Positions 25,713 to 36,370 of a stretch of 64,000 bases of DNA are shown here, in pieces. The notes under the pieces are model-generated. The model searched no databases. It had not been told where the DNA came from and was given only the letters and a program-made list of their open reading frames with translations. Location of the stretch: positions 15,954,932-16,018,931 of the forward strand of contig CM034613.1 in NCBI GenBank assembly GCA_020091685.1. Reading direction: 5' to 3'. The translations under genes were made by a program, and so were the position numbers. Source of the DNA: Lutjanus erythropterus (taxonomy: Eukaryota > Chordata > Actinopteri > Lutjaniformes > Lutjanidae). Within the stretch, counting starts at the first letter, position 1; every line of letters begins with the position of its first letter.

Positions 25713-26920
25713 ATGTCTCTTGCAGAATTCTTCAACTAATTAGTGACAAACTTCTCAGCGCGGCCAAATTTCTGCAGATTGCAACACGAGGAGGAAGTCA
25801 CTTAAATATCTGCATGCCGCAGGATTTCTAACCTGATCTTTCAGTATTTGTGTGTGGGTTGGTTCAATTGGGGCTAATGTTGTCGAAATGTTCATTTGAC
25901 CGTCATTAGCCCCAATTACACTACTTCAAACAAATTTAGAGGACTGTGGTGAAAGTCTAGGGGAATTATTCTCCTTTCCAAACAGTTCTGCACAGGCCTG
26001 GAATTTCATCGTTTAAGCGGCGCCTTTAAAAAGTCAGTCAGAGGTCAGTTTATATAATGACATATATGTTAAAATTTTCAAAACAATCAGCATCATCGGT
26101 GATCGGTAATATCTTGTCCACTCTTCCAACAATGACCAACTCTGGTTTGTTCAAAATAAATCCTCGAAGAGTCTGACTTTGCAGGCTGTTTTCCTCTCAC
26201 TTGTCACCCAGCTTAGCTAACTCATGGTCGAGCGGGTCTGTACGGCGCCACTGGATGAGAGCGCGGTGCAGAGCAGAGGCCGTCACTCTGCAGACTTTTA
26301 CATTAGCAAACTAATATGACAAATATCACCCTAAAAATTGGCCAAAAAAAGCAATCAGCGATGGATTCAGCCCATCGTTGACAGACGATATACTCATCCA
26401 GTCGCCCAACCCTTTTATATATTATAGTCACTGAATATAAATGAGAAGGAAATACTGAGATACTAAGATGTCTCTTGCAGAATTCTTTATCTAAGTAGCG
26501 GCAAACTTTGCAGCCAAGTTTTTGCAGATTGCAGCACGAGGAGGAAATCAGTTAGCGCTCTTAGTCCGAGCCCCAATTACACTACTTCAAACAAATTTAG
26601 AAGACTGCGGTGAAAGACTGAGGCAATTAATCTCGTTTCCAAACAGTTTCGCACAGGCCTGAAGGGCAAGGTCGCTTAGTCTTTGGTGGCCTTTGGAGGG
26701 CGCAGAGGTCAAATGCCAGGGCACGATTGATTTGATTTTAAGTTGAGAAAAATAAACAGTCGACAATGATTTTGACTTTTTCTTTCAGTTTATTACCACC
26801 AAGTACAGGGACACTAGAAGAGGTCAGTATATATAATGATGTCATAAAAAATAGTAACATCACAAATCTTAAAAAATTAGAAAAGTTTTCAAAATAATTA
26901 CTGAATATAAATGAGAAACA
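25713..26920. repeat. Old tandem duplication, about 755-bp unit
   Basis: Unit 1 starts ATGTCTCTTGCAGAATTCTT at 25713 and unit 2 with the same string at 26468. Further matches follow in order: AGCCCCAATTACACTAC at 25908 and 26569, GAGGTCAGTTTATATAATGA at 26041 against GAGGTCAGTATATATAATGA at 26820, and ACTGAATATAAATGAGAA at about 26431 and 26900. Unit 1 carries about 94 extra bases, including a hairpin at 25866-25917. Confidence 0.8.
25866..25917. other. 14-bp perfect inverted repeat
   Basis: AATTGGGGCTAATG at 25866-25879 and CATTAGCCCCAATT at 25904-25917 are exact reverse complements around a 24-base loop. Both contain a homeodomain-type TAAT core. The left arm is missing from the second duplication unit. 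Confidence 0.8.
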
Positions 26921-26924
26921 TTAT

Positions 26925-27240
26925 CTTATTTTCAGATAGTAACTCATTATTTCGAGAATAACTCTCATTATTTTGAGATAATAAGTCATTATTTAATGAT
27001 ATAAGTAATAACTCTGAGAAGGTTTCTCATTGTTTTGAGATAGTAACTAATTATTATGAGATAATAAGTCATTTTGAGACAATAGTCATTATTTTCTGAC
27101 ACTAACTCTTTTTTTGATACTTACTCATGATTTTGAGATAATGTGTAATTATTGTGAGAAAGTTTCTCATTATTTGGAGATACCAAATCATTATTTTGGT
27201 AAAGTTTCTCATTATATTGATATAATAACTCATTAGTTTG
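26925..27240. repeat. Degenerate minisatellite (TCATTATTTTGAGATAATAA type)
   Basis: Roughly 20-bp units built on CTCATTATTTTGAGATAATAAG and GAGAAAGTTTCTCATT recur about fifteen times with many substitutions. Individual units are near-palindromic and AT-rich. Confidence 0.8.
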
Positions 27241-28799
27241 TCAAAGTGAGAGCAAGCAGAATAGACACAGTGACTAGATCAGATCAGGTCAGATTCTACG
27301 AAGCATTTTGACAACTTTAAACGCTCTGAGGTCAGATAAGGATTACATAAGTGACAGACCGAGAGCGATAAAGAAAAGAGAAGGAGCAAAGAGAGCGTGA
27401 GTGAGATCACCATATGGCCAGGTCCTAATTGAGCTAAAAGTTTTGATGTGAGGGCTCAGAAGCAGCGGAAACTTGCCCCTCTATCCTATCAATTATAACT
27501 GCATACAGTCATTGCTCTTTTAAAGTCGGTATGTTCCAAGGTTTGAAGACACATGACGCGATAATGAGAGTGCAACGACAAACCGACCTCATTCAAAGCT
27601 CATTCTCTCTAACCATTCAGTTCAGTGGAGGATTTTAAGAGGCAGTATGCAGCAGTAATTTAAACACAGAAGGAAGAAACAGTGTGTTACTGTAAAATAG
27701 TCCCGTTTTCCCGGATATATGCAGGGGGAAAGAGTGCACTGTATGTGCACATACATGCCTCTGTGCGAGTGTGTGTCTGCACTAAGAGGGCAAAGCAGTC
27801 ACCTATACCTAATGACCCTCATCCCTCTCAGGCAGCCAATTAGAGCGCTGGGTGTTAGCGGCCGTCCAGCCCTCGCCACTCGTTACCTACCCAATATGTG
27901 CCGTGGCCTCCTGCCCTCTCCAATTAATTCACCAAGGATGGAGGGAAGGAGGGATGTGGAGAGGAAGGAAAGGCATTAGAGGTAAAAATAACTCACCCAA
28001 TTACAACAGCCAAGGGGTAGGTGGCAATAATGGCGCTTATGGGGGGGAAAAGGGAGGAAAGGCCCTGAGGCGAACGCCGGGACGCATGCGTGATTTTATG
28101 CGCTTTTTGTCCACATAACAGAACTTCAAAGAACTTCATCAACTCAAATCAAGAAAACATCAAATTCCCACTAAGCGTGAGAGAAAATGGAATTGCTCTC
28201 ACACCCAATATGAATAACCTTAACCTGTTAAGTGCTGAGCAAAGGCCCACTCTGAATATTCAAGCCATGCATCCAATTATTATTTCTTTCAAAGCTTTCC
28301 AACCTCTTATTGTGTGAGGCAGTCACTCCGCGCAGAGCCGAGAGGCTCTAAGCAAAGGCGGCCTCTGCTTCTATCTCCAATTCTGTGTCCACTCAACAGC
28401 TTAAGATGCTCTAAAAGCATGCAAGCACACAGAGTTTAAAAGAGCACACGCTCAATGGAGACAAAAGACTTCATTATTTTACACGTCAGCAGACGGTACA
28501 AATCAATGAGTCCGTCTGTCAGTCAGCTGGTCGAAAATATTTTATAAAGCTTTACTGTACATGTGGAATACGGCTATAAAGACTTCATGAGTCCGACTGC
28601 TGCTTCAGTGTGAATTTAGCTGAGCTAGTAAAGAGTAGATTTGGCAAAGTAAAGGTCCAGAAGTTGAGTTGCTAATCCCAAATGAGTCAATTTTGGGCCA
28701 ACCTGGCTGGATCTGGCATTAATCACATGCTTGTTAAGAGAAAACTTTATAAATCTGATTTAATATTTTAAGATGTAATAATCAATATATTTTTTTTTA

Positions 28800-29020
28800 G
28801 CCATGCCATGGCTCGAGGGCCGGCAGTGTTAGTCAGTCTGTCCACGACTTCAGTCCAGACTGAAATATCTCAGAAACTTTTTGGATGGATTGCCATGAAA
28901 GTTTGACCTTGACAGTCAGCAGAGGATAAATCCTGCTGACTTTGATGAGTCCCTCACTTTTCTTTTGGCTCCATCGGCTAAGTCAAAAATTTGACTCAGT
29001 CCAATACTTTGGGAAAAGGG
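28800..29020 (+). repeat. Percomorph repeat, left part (split by insertion)
   Basis: GGCCGGCAGTGTTAGTCAGT, CAGTCCAGACTGAAATATCTC, TTTTTGGATGGATTGCCATG and GTCCAATACTTTGG, in that order, match a percomorph repeat I recognise. Its downstream half reappears at 29610-29770, so a different repeat appears to sit between. Confidence 0.7.
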
Positions 29021-29310
29021 TGAGTGCATTATTTTCTGTTTCACTTTGGAGGCGGTAGTGGGTGTATTTTTAAACTTAGGAAGAAGCTCTTTGGCTTTCA
29101 GTTTTAATGCTAAGCTAAGCCAGTTGGCTGCTGTTTGCTTGGAAATAATTAAAACCATAAACTTGTCATCTTCAAATTTCTGTTTTTGTGCAGAATAGAA
29201 AAATGAGATACAGCATGTTACTTAGTGAGCTCTAGAGGTATCTGTAAACCTGAACAGAGCCCAGCTAGCTCAAAATGCTAGCTAAGCTCACAGACTCCTG
29301 ACAAGGCGAG
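29021..29310. repeat. Percomorph inverted-arm repeat, second copy
   Basis: TTAATGCTAAGCTAAGCCAG and GTTGGCTGCTGTTTGC, then AGTGAGCTCTAGAGGTATC, match the right arm and interior of the family seen at 14158-15160. It lies between the two halves of the other repeat, suggesting nested insertion. Confidence 0.55.
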
Positions 29311-29609
29311 TCCATTATTTTATTAGTTTTTACATCATTTTGTTGCTTTCCAATAGTGTTTCTTTATTTTTTATTTTTTATTCAAATCATAACAATATGA
29401 TTTTGGTCAGAACAATATGTTTCAGTGTCAAAATGCTGTTTTCCCACGTGACCTGACATATGTTTAGGCATAATGAGGTTGCTAAACTCCCGAGGTTGAG
29501 GGAGGGGAGGGCGTCACTGCTTTTTGTTAACAGCTGAGTGGGACTTTCCATTTGAAAACCCTGAACAAGAACTCTGATTGAGTTGCCTTTTAACATTTGT
29601 ACATTCAGT

Positions 29610-29770
29610 AAAAATCAGCTTATGTTAGCATGCTAAACTAAGACAGTGAACATGGCAAACATTAGTATCTTAAAATTATCATTGTAAGCATGTTAGCATG
29701 CTAATGATACCATTTAGCTCAAAAGTGTCACTGTGCTGAGAGAAATGTTAACAAACTCAGCAGTTCCCCT
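29610..29770 (+). repeat. Percomorph repeat, right part
   Basis: GTTAGCATGCTAAACTAAG, GTGAACATGGCAAACATTAG, AAGCATGTTAGCATGCTAAT and ATTTAGCTCAAAAG continue the family that starts at 28800. Palindromic GTTAGCATGCTAA occurs twice. Confidence 0.7.
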
Positions 29771-29899
29771 CACCTCTACAGTGTTTTAGCATCTGTCAGC
29801 TCATTGTTTATTTTTGCCAGCCCTCAACTTTTCTGTTTCGGTTTTCAGCAGCAGGCAGGAGTTTTGGGCAAAAAAAAAAAAGCTACCATTAACACCCTG

Positions 29900-30140
29900 C
29901 TCACTTTGTGCCTTGCACCAAACAGCAAACAGACAAATTAGCAACTAGCTAATGAACTTAGTGAAACATTTAGTGGCTAAAGAGATATATTTTCTTCAGT
30001 AGCTGTTGGAGACCAAAATAGAGTTAAAGGAAGAATGAAACTGCATTTGCATTCATGAGATGGCCAGAAACACTGCAAATAGATGCTAATGTTGCTCTGT
30101 GTCTGCTGGATGTGTAGACAAGCAACTGTTGGCTAACACG
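29900..30140 (-). repeat. Percomorph repeat, family A, copy 2
   Basis: CAAACAGCAAACAGACAAATT, TTAGTGGCTAAAGAGATATA and GCTGTTGGAGACCAAAATAG are reverse-oriented counterparts of 55480-55600. The copy is more diverged than the 6360 copy. Confidence 0.55.
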
Positions 30141-30624
30141 TTCGCCACGTCAACCGATATGTCTGTGTTGTGGGTACAACTTGTTGCACAGCAACAGTGC
30201 AGAACGCACTCAGCACATACAGTAGCGCACCAAGACTATTTTAAATTCGCAGATTATCTTCTAGCTGCATCAGGTATGCAGAAAGAAACAAAACTCATTA
30301 CAAGAGAAGGGCCTTGGTAAAACGAGACTCACTCTTGTGTCACAAATTCAACACAACGGTCTTGCAGCCTTGGGATGATGTTAATTGTTACAAAGAAGAT
30401 CTTGAGAGGAGCAAATGAGAAAGAGATTTAATTAAAGTAGAGATTAATTAAATCCTCAGTCTTGCTGTTATTGTACACTCAGAGTACCTTTCCCACCAGA
30501 GAAGGCTCCACTGTATGTGTAACTTTTGCTAAGTAGGAACTAAAGTGAGAGGAAAAAAGATTTTTTCTGTCAACCAAGACTCTCACAAAACTGGGTTCAA
30601 CTAAGGTAGTAAGAGGCTAAATTA

Positions 30625-31795
30625 CAACCCCAGTTCCAAAGAAGTTGGGATACTGTGTAAAACAGTATGCAACGATTTGCAAATACTTTAACTTATCCCA
30701 GTGAATACAGTACAAAGAAAATATATTTAATTTTTTTGTAAATACAGACTCATTCTGAATTTGATGCAACACTTTTTAAATAAAAGTTGGTACAAGGGCA
30801 ACAACAGGCTTGAAAAGTTGTGAAATGCACAAAAAACACCTGTTTGGAACATTTGAGAGGTAAACATGTTTTGGTAACATGATTATGTCTGAAAGGGGCA
30901 TCTTTGACAGGCTCACTTGTTCACAAGCATGGATGGAAAAAGATTCATCAATTTGTGGAAAACTGCAATGGCAAATAGTCCACAGTTTAAGAACAACATT
31001 TCATAATGCACTGTTGCAAGGAATTCAGGGATTTTTTTCTCCGTCTACAATCGATTATATCACTAAAAGATTCAGAGAATCCAACACTGAATGTCTGTGA
31101 CCTTTGACCGCAAAGGTGGCACCGCATTAAAAGTCCACATACCTGTATGGAGGATACAACATGGGCTTGGAAAGACTTGCAAAACACATTTCCACATTTC
31201 TGATTGTTTTGTATGTCACGGATGTTGTGACCTCCAGGCTTGAGAAGAGGAGGACCACCCAGACTGTTACTAGCGCTAACTTCAAAAGCCACCATCTGTG
31301 ATGGCATGAGGGTGTGTTAGTGCCGATGACATGGCTAACTGTCACATCTGTGAAGGCTCCATTGATGCTGAAAGGCCTATACAGGTTTTGGAGCGACATA
31401 TGCTGCCATCCAGACGACCAACGTCTTTTTCAGAGACGTCCCTGCTTATTTCAGCCAAGACACATTCTTCACATTCTTCGTCATATGTCAAGATTGGAAA
31501 AGAATTTCACTTTCACTTTGAAAATTAGTGTCAAATTAGTGTCCTCAGTTCCCAAACACTTACTGAGTGAAAAGAAAAGGTGATGTATCAAAGTGGTAAA
31601 TGTTCCCCTTTCCCAGCTCTTCTGTAATGTGATGCAGGCATCAAATTTAGAATGAGTGTTTATTAGTTTAAACATTAGGTATTACATCTTTGTACTATAT
31701 TCAGTTGAATATAGGTTGAAAAAGTTTTGCAAATTACTGAATTCTGTTTTTAATTGCATTTTACGCAGCGCCCAACTTTTTTGGAATTGGGGTTG
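30625..31795 (+). mobile_element. Tc1/mariner-type transposon, decayed
   Basis: Left end CAACCCCAGTTCCAAAG and right end (reversed) CAACCCCAATTCCAAAA form terminal inverted repeats that agree at 23 of 25 positions. TA dinucleotides flank both sides (30623-30624 and 31796-31797), the Tc1/mariner target duplication. Length is 1,171 bp, somewhat short for the family. It carries transposase remnants and is inserted in sense opposite to the host gene. The whole element is recognisable from the fish family with CAACCCC ends. Confidence 0.92.
30869..31590 (+). pseudogene. Tc1-like transposase pseudogene
   Basis: An N-terminal helix-turn-helix part is recognisable (LLQGIQGF then STIDYITKRFRES). Further on in other frames come SVMAWGCVS-like sequence around 31290-31330, ICEGSIDAERPIQVLERHML at 31341-31400 and LVSSVPKHLLSEKKR near the end. 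Frame changes, an internal deletion (the LWSDES- and DNAKPH-type DDE segments are missing) and stops make it inactive. Start and end are approximate. Confidence 0.85.
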
Positions 31796-31982
31796 TAGTA
31801 CAAGATGACAGCAAGACATATGATCATCCAATCATCAATCAATCCTTCAGCTACCGGAGTGAACACAAACCAGGGAGCACTTGTGATGTATGAGATGATA
31901 AGACATGAAACAAGTTACCCTGGTTGTACCAATCCGCCTACAGGACGCAGCCCATGGCAGGGAGATCACTCTCAGAGTAAAC

Positions 31983-32008
31983 GTGTGTGTGTGTGTGTGT
32001 GTGTGTGT
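31983..32008. repeat. GT microsatellite
   Basis: A run of thirteen GT units about 190 bp right of the Tc1-like element. Confidence 0.97.
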
Positions 32009-35000
32009 CACACACTCTGTCTGACTTTCTTTACCTTGGTGTTTAAATGACCTTAAACACAGCTTCATCACAGGCTTACGGTCCGTGAGAAATGGGGTAT
32101 GGGTGGTGAAGGAGGAGCTGGGAGGATGATGTTTCCAATAGCTCGTTCATCATGTTAGATTAAATACTCCACTCCACTGAACTTGAACGGGGCAACGGTC
32201 TACCTCCCTCCCCGCGCTCACGCTCTCCATCACTCTCTCCTCTTTCTTACAAAACCACCAACGCTCGTTTCTCACTCACGCGACCTCTGCACCGGAGCGC
32301 TCCCTCCATCCCTTTCACTTCATCTTTCCACTTCTATCTCTTTGTGTCTGTCTCTTATTCCCTTGTCTTTCATTTGCCATCCCTGCAAAACGCACCGCCG
32401 CTGCTGCCGCATTTATGCCGGGGATTTAGCTTGTAAGCTGAAATAATACAATTAATTTGTTCTCTCTCCGATTCTCTCTTTCCCTCTCGTTTCTCCTGCT
32501 GTCTCAGATCAAGGAAGTGGAAATGTGCTGACATGGAGTGATACCCAAAAGAGAATTCTAACAAAGATGTTTGTTCACGCTAATGAAGAAAATAATGAAA
32601 GGCAAACAGCAAAACTAAAAGAGCGAGCGAAACAAAATGAGAGCCAAGGAGGGATGGAAATGAGTTGAATGCGTGTAGCATTATCAAATATGCACACAAA
32701 TACGTGCAAGGCACTTTAAGAAATAGTATCAGTGCTTTGAGGTATCTCTCCATCTCAGATAAGACATCTCGCTGCCGGGACAGGAGTAGAACTGAGTGTC
32801 TGTACGTGAGCAGGAACTATCAGAGCTTAATTGGACTCACATCAAATAAGACAGACTCAAGAGAAACTATGACTAAAAGAAAAGTTATCTTTTCTTTATT
32901 CCGCAGTTTAGAGGAGATCTTAGTTATCAAAAAGAGAGCATCGGTCTGTAAGAATAATACTAAGTAAACTTTAAGTCAGTAAGAGCCTCCAAATTATCTC
33001 CGAAATTAATACAAAATCCCGGTGAGCAAGTATGCTAGTACTTTAGCAATATGCCAAAGTTCACTCATTATACTCACGCACATAAACATTTACTGCAAAA
33101 GGTGGGTTAATGAGTAACAACTAATCAACTTGTCAAAACAAGTCAGACAAATTCCCCATGTAATCAAAATCGATGTTTTTAAAAGACATATCAAAAAAGT
33201 TGTTTTGAAGGTATTCCAGTGTTTGTGATTTCCTAAAAACTGCCAAAAAATGTTGATGACTTATCCTGCGTTCAGTGGCATACACCACAATTTTGCATCC
33301 AATGAAACACTCAAATTTTTATGATGCCTTTAAGAGAGATGCCTCTTAATTCTCCCGCCATACTTAACACATAGACATGGGAGTGGTGTACATCTACTTA
33401 ACAAGCTGTTTCCCATGATCCTCTAAGTGGCATCACCTGGGCATCCCACATTGTAGACTGTGAACTTTTTGCAGCAGGCCTGTGTTGAAAATTGGGGTCA
33501 CGCAGTTTGAATGACATGGGAATTACTGGGCAGAAACCACTGCTTTGGAGCCCGGCCCGCGCTACTATGGAAGTCTGGATATCTTGTCCTCTGCTGCTTT
33601 GATTTGGCCGTGCACCCTCTCAAAAGATTTATGAAGTGCAATACTAAATCACTGGAGTCTTCAAAGATTGTGAAAATTCAACCGAAACTGCAAAATCAAG
33701 ACAAGAGAAGTATACCAGACATTAAATATGACACAGAGCAGTTTCAGGAATTATAAAGTACACATGAGGTCAGGGGTAATGGGAATCAAGCCACATAAAG
33801 TTTCAAAGACAGGTGCAGCACTGTCGATATTAACTAGAAGAGAAGCTCAGGATTTCAAACCCACAGGCAGAAAACAGCCAGAGTACTGAGGTTAAGCCCA
33901 GACTAACCTTTTTTTTAGACCTTAGGTTTTATTTTCTCTCTTAACTCTTGCCATCTAAAGCAGGGGTGGTCACTTCAAATTTCAGGAGGAGCAGTGACGC
34001 AAATGTGCTGCATAGCAAAAATAGCTCATCAAAATATCAATAAGAATAACTGAAACGCCTCGCTTAATGGAATGAGCAATTAAAGAATGATTATTAGCCC
34101 AAAAGATACTGCATAAATATTCACTTAAACCACTGGGAATATTTAGACAATAATATGTTTGTGAATACCTAATTAGTTTCTTGAATCAGTGAGTAAGTGC
34201 ATATTTAACAGAATGGAAAATGGACTAAAATATATTTATTTAATAAAAAAAAAACATTATATTGCAGAAATTGTCAGCAACGCTTTCATTGCAAAAGTGT
34301 CACTCAAAAGAAAATGGTGTAAAACAAAAAAATCAGACTTTCAAGAAAAAGATAAGATAAATCATATCACTGCATATGTTTATTACAATTTGCTGCTGTC
34401 AGAAATGCTGTCACTGTGTCTGTTATGTGAGGCCTGATTCTATAACTACAGACTGCTTGAAATTAAAAGACTATGCTCAAACGTACAAACAAACCCACAC
34501 ATCATGCTCTGAATAAAAAACAACACAAAGAACAGATGCGTTCACCATACAGCAAACCAAGGCTGTCTGCCATGAATAACAATCCAAGTGTAACAACACA
34601 GTGAGACTAAAACACAAACTGAATGGATGAAAAAGGGAAAGACTTCTTTGCTAAAGGCGACGTTGCTATTGAATAAAAAGACACTCTGGAGTGGCATTAC
34701 AGTACGGGAGGCGTAGAATTTGGGGGGTTTAAAGATGGACCTATACTCCCAACCTAAAGTCTCAATATCTAAAACTTTTAGAACATTCAGAAATAAGAAA
34801 CTGTAAAATTTGAGCTAAAGGTACTGTTGTATATTTCTGTTTAATCAGCAAATAGGTGTGTGAATATTTTCTTGCACACATCTGCAGACAGGAGCAGGTG
34901 CCTACAGGTCACACCAGAGAAGCAATTATCTAACTAGAGGGGCATTAAGGACAGCAAAAGGGCAAAGTGGAGGATTTGGTGCTTACTGTGTCTCTTTAGA

Positions 35001-36176
35001 CCACAAAGCAATTCTGAAACAAAGGGTGATTTGGCAAAATTTAGTGCATATATGCATTTTTTTTTACATGGGTAAACTCTGCCTTTGTGTTTTTCTTCTT
35101 CTTCTTCTTCTTTTTTTTTTTGATGTGTCACATTCAATGACACAAATGCACCAGAAAGCTGAGAATCAACTTCTGTCTGTCAAAGAGACCAGTGTTTTTA
35201 AGGTCTCTGTGTGTTCAGCTCTGAGTACTTTTGTAACTTCTAACTGAATCTCTGTGATCTGAAGTTGCTAAGCTGCTAACGAAAACCCAACATTTCCTAA
35301 TTTTGCTGCTTCATAATAAAAGCTTTTATATAAGATAATATCGGGGAACTACTCTTGTGAAGAATTCATAAAAAATTAAATGTTTATCCACCATTTTACA
35401 GCTACACGACTCATGACAAGTGCATCATTAGTTAAATACACACCTTCAAGTGGGTAGCCCTGCTGTAATAGAGGTGCAAATCCCTGCCATGCTGCGTGCC
35501 AAGTCAAACTGCATCAAGCCAAGTGCATGGAGAAGAGTCACAAAAGTTAGCAACACAGGCAGCAAGCTTTCATTGCCTCCACTAGAAAAGGGGTAAAAAC
35601 TAGCTTGTCATGTTTCCATCGGTGCAGATCAGAGCGATCAAACATCTGTGACTAGTGCAGAGTCATTTGACCTGTATTTTGTCAAGTGAAAAAGAGGCTT
35701 CTCTTCAAAAAGACAAGGGCCTAAAGACGGGTACTACATATATTATGACCTGTCTTGTTCAGAGAGAGGCCTGAAGTCAAAATCTATATGGTGCATACAA
35801 ACATTTTTGGCACTTGGCTCCCAGGTGGGCAAGTCCAGCCAAGGAAAGGAGCTGGTTTGTTTGTTACTGAAGATTGTCCCAATTCCATCTGACAATAAGG
35901 CTTTATCATAAGTTGCATAAATAAGTTGGCTACACCCACAAGCACGAGCTTGTACCCACCAAAAACTGGAGCACAATATATCTTAGTGAACCCTGAAGTA
36001 TTTTCACACATATATATTTACTTTTTGCATTACACATTCATGAACATCTCTATATCTTTTATGAACATCTCCATCCCTGCCTCATCTGCTTCAAATACGC
36101 TGTGATTATTATCTTCCCTTTTCAAACAGGAAGCTGTCATCCTATAGAGAGGAAGTCCCGGCGGTGTTGGAAGTAC

Positions 36177-36370
36177 CTGTTCTGTTTTGCAGAGCCTGAC
36201 TTTACTCCCCGCCAGGGACACCAGCACTCTGCCTTTGTAACCGCGGAGCTCCAGCAAGCCTCGCTTGTTTGTGGAGGAGGGGCGCGGGAGGCTGTCGGAA
36301 CGCTTCTGGGAGCCGCAGGCGGGGGGGCGCGTGGCCGTCTGAAGAGTTTCCATCCACTCCTGGCGCTCCC
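36177..36370 (-). CDS. arap2: arap2 exon C: end of PH1, linker, start of PH2
   Basis: This 194-nt exon encodes two bases plus 64 residues. It starts with the C-terminal helix of PH1, where ERQEWMETL carries the Trp that is near-invariant in PH domains. Then comes a linker of about 25 residues rich in Ser, Pro, Arg and Lys, and then the first strands of PH2 (LLELRGYKGRVLVSLAG through VRLCKTEQ). The linker contains RSDSLP at 36285-36302, an exact RSxSxP pattern as used in mode-1 14-3-3 sites. The donor is CAG/GTACTT, phase 0. The acceptor is CCACAG with little pyrimidine run before it, so it may be a weaker splice site. The linker codons are GC-rich, giving G-runs on the plus strand around 36271-36335. 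The PH2 part matches the ARAP2 LELRGYK signature. Confidence 0.9.

Larger units (their letters stand above)
22986..36176 (-). other. arap2 intron between exons C and D (13,191 bp)
   Basis: Phase 0 intron. It contains a diverged local repeat pair (23310-24030), a GT microsatellite, a tandem duplication with hairpin (25713-26920), a minisatellite, nested percomorph repeats (28800-30140) and a Tc1-like transposon (30625-31795). In 32050-35900 I see only a C/T-rich stretch (32160-32440), a TTC run near 35092-35121 and otherwise plain AT-rich sequence. Confidence 0.8.

Noticed and set aside
26925..27240. Possible CRISPR-like array of regular repeats
   Set aside because: Units are contiguous without unique spacers, diverged, and in vertebrate intron sequence: a minisatellite.
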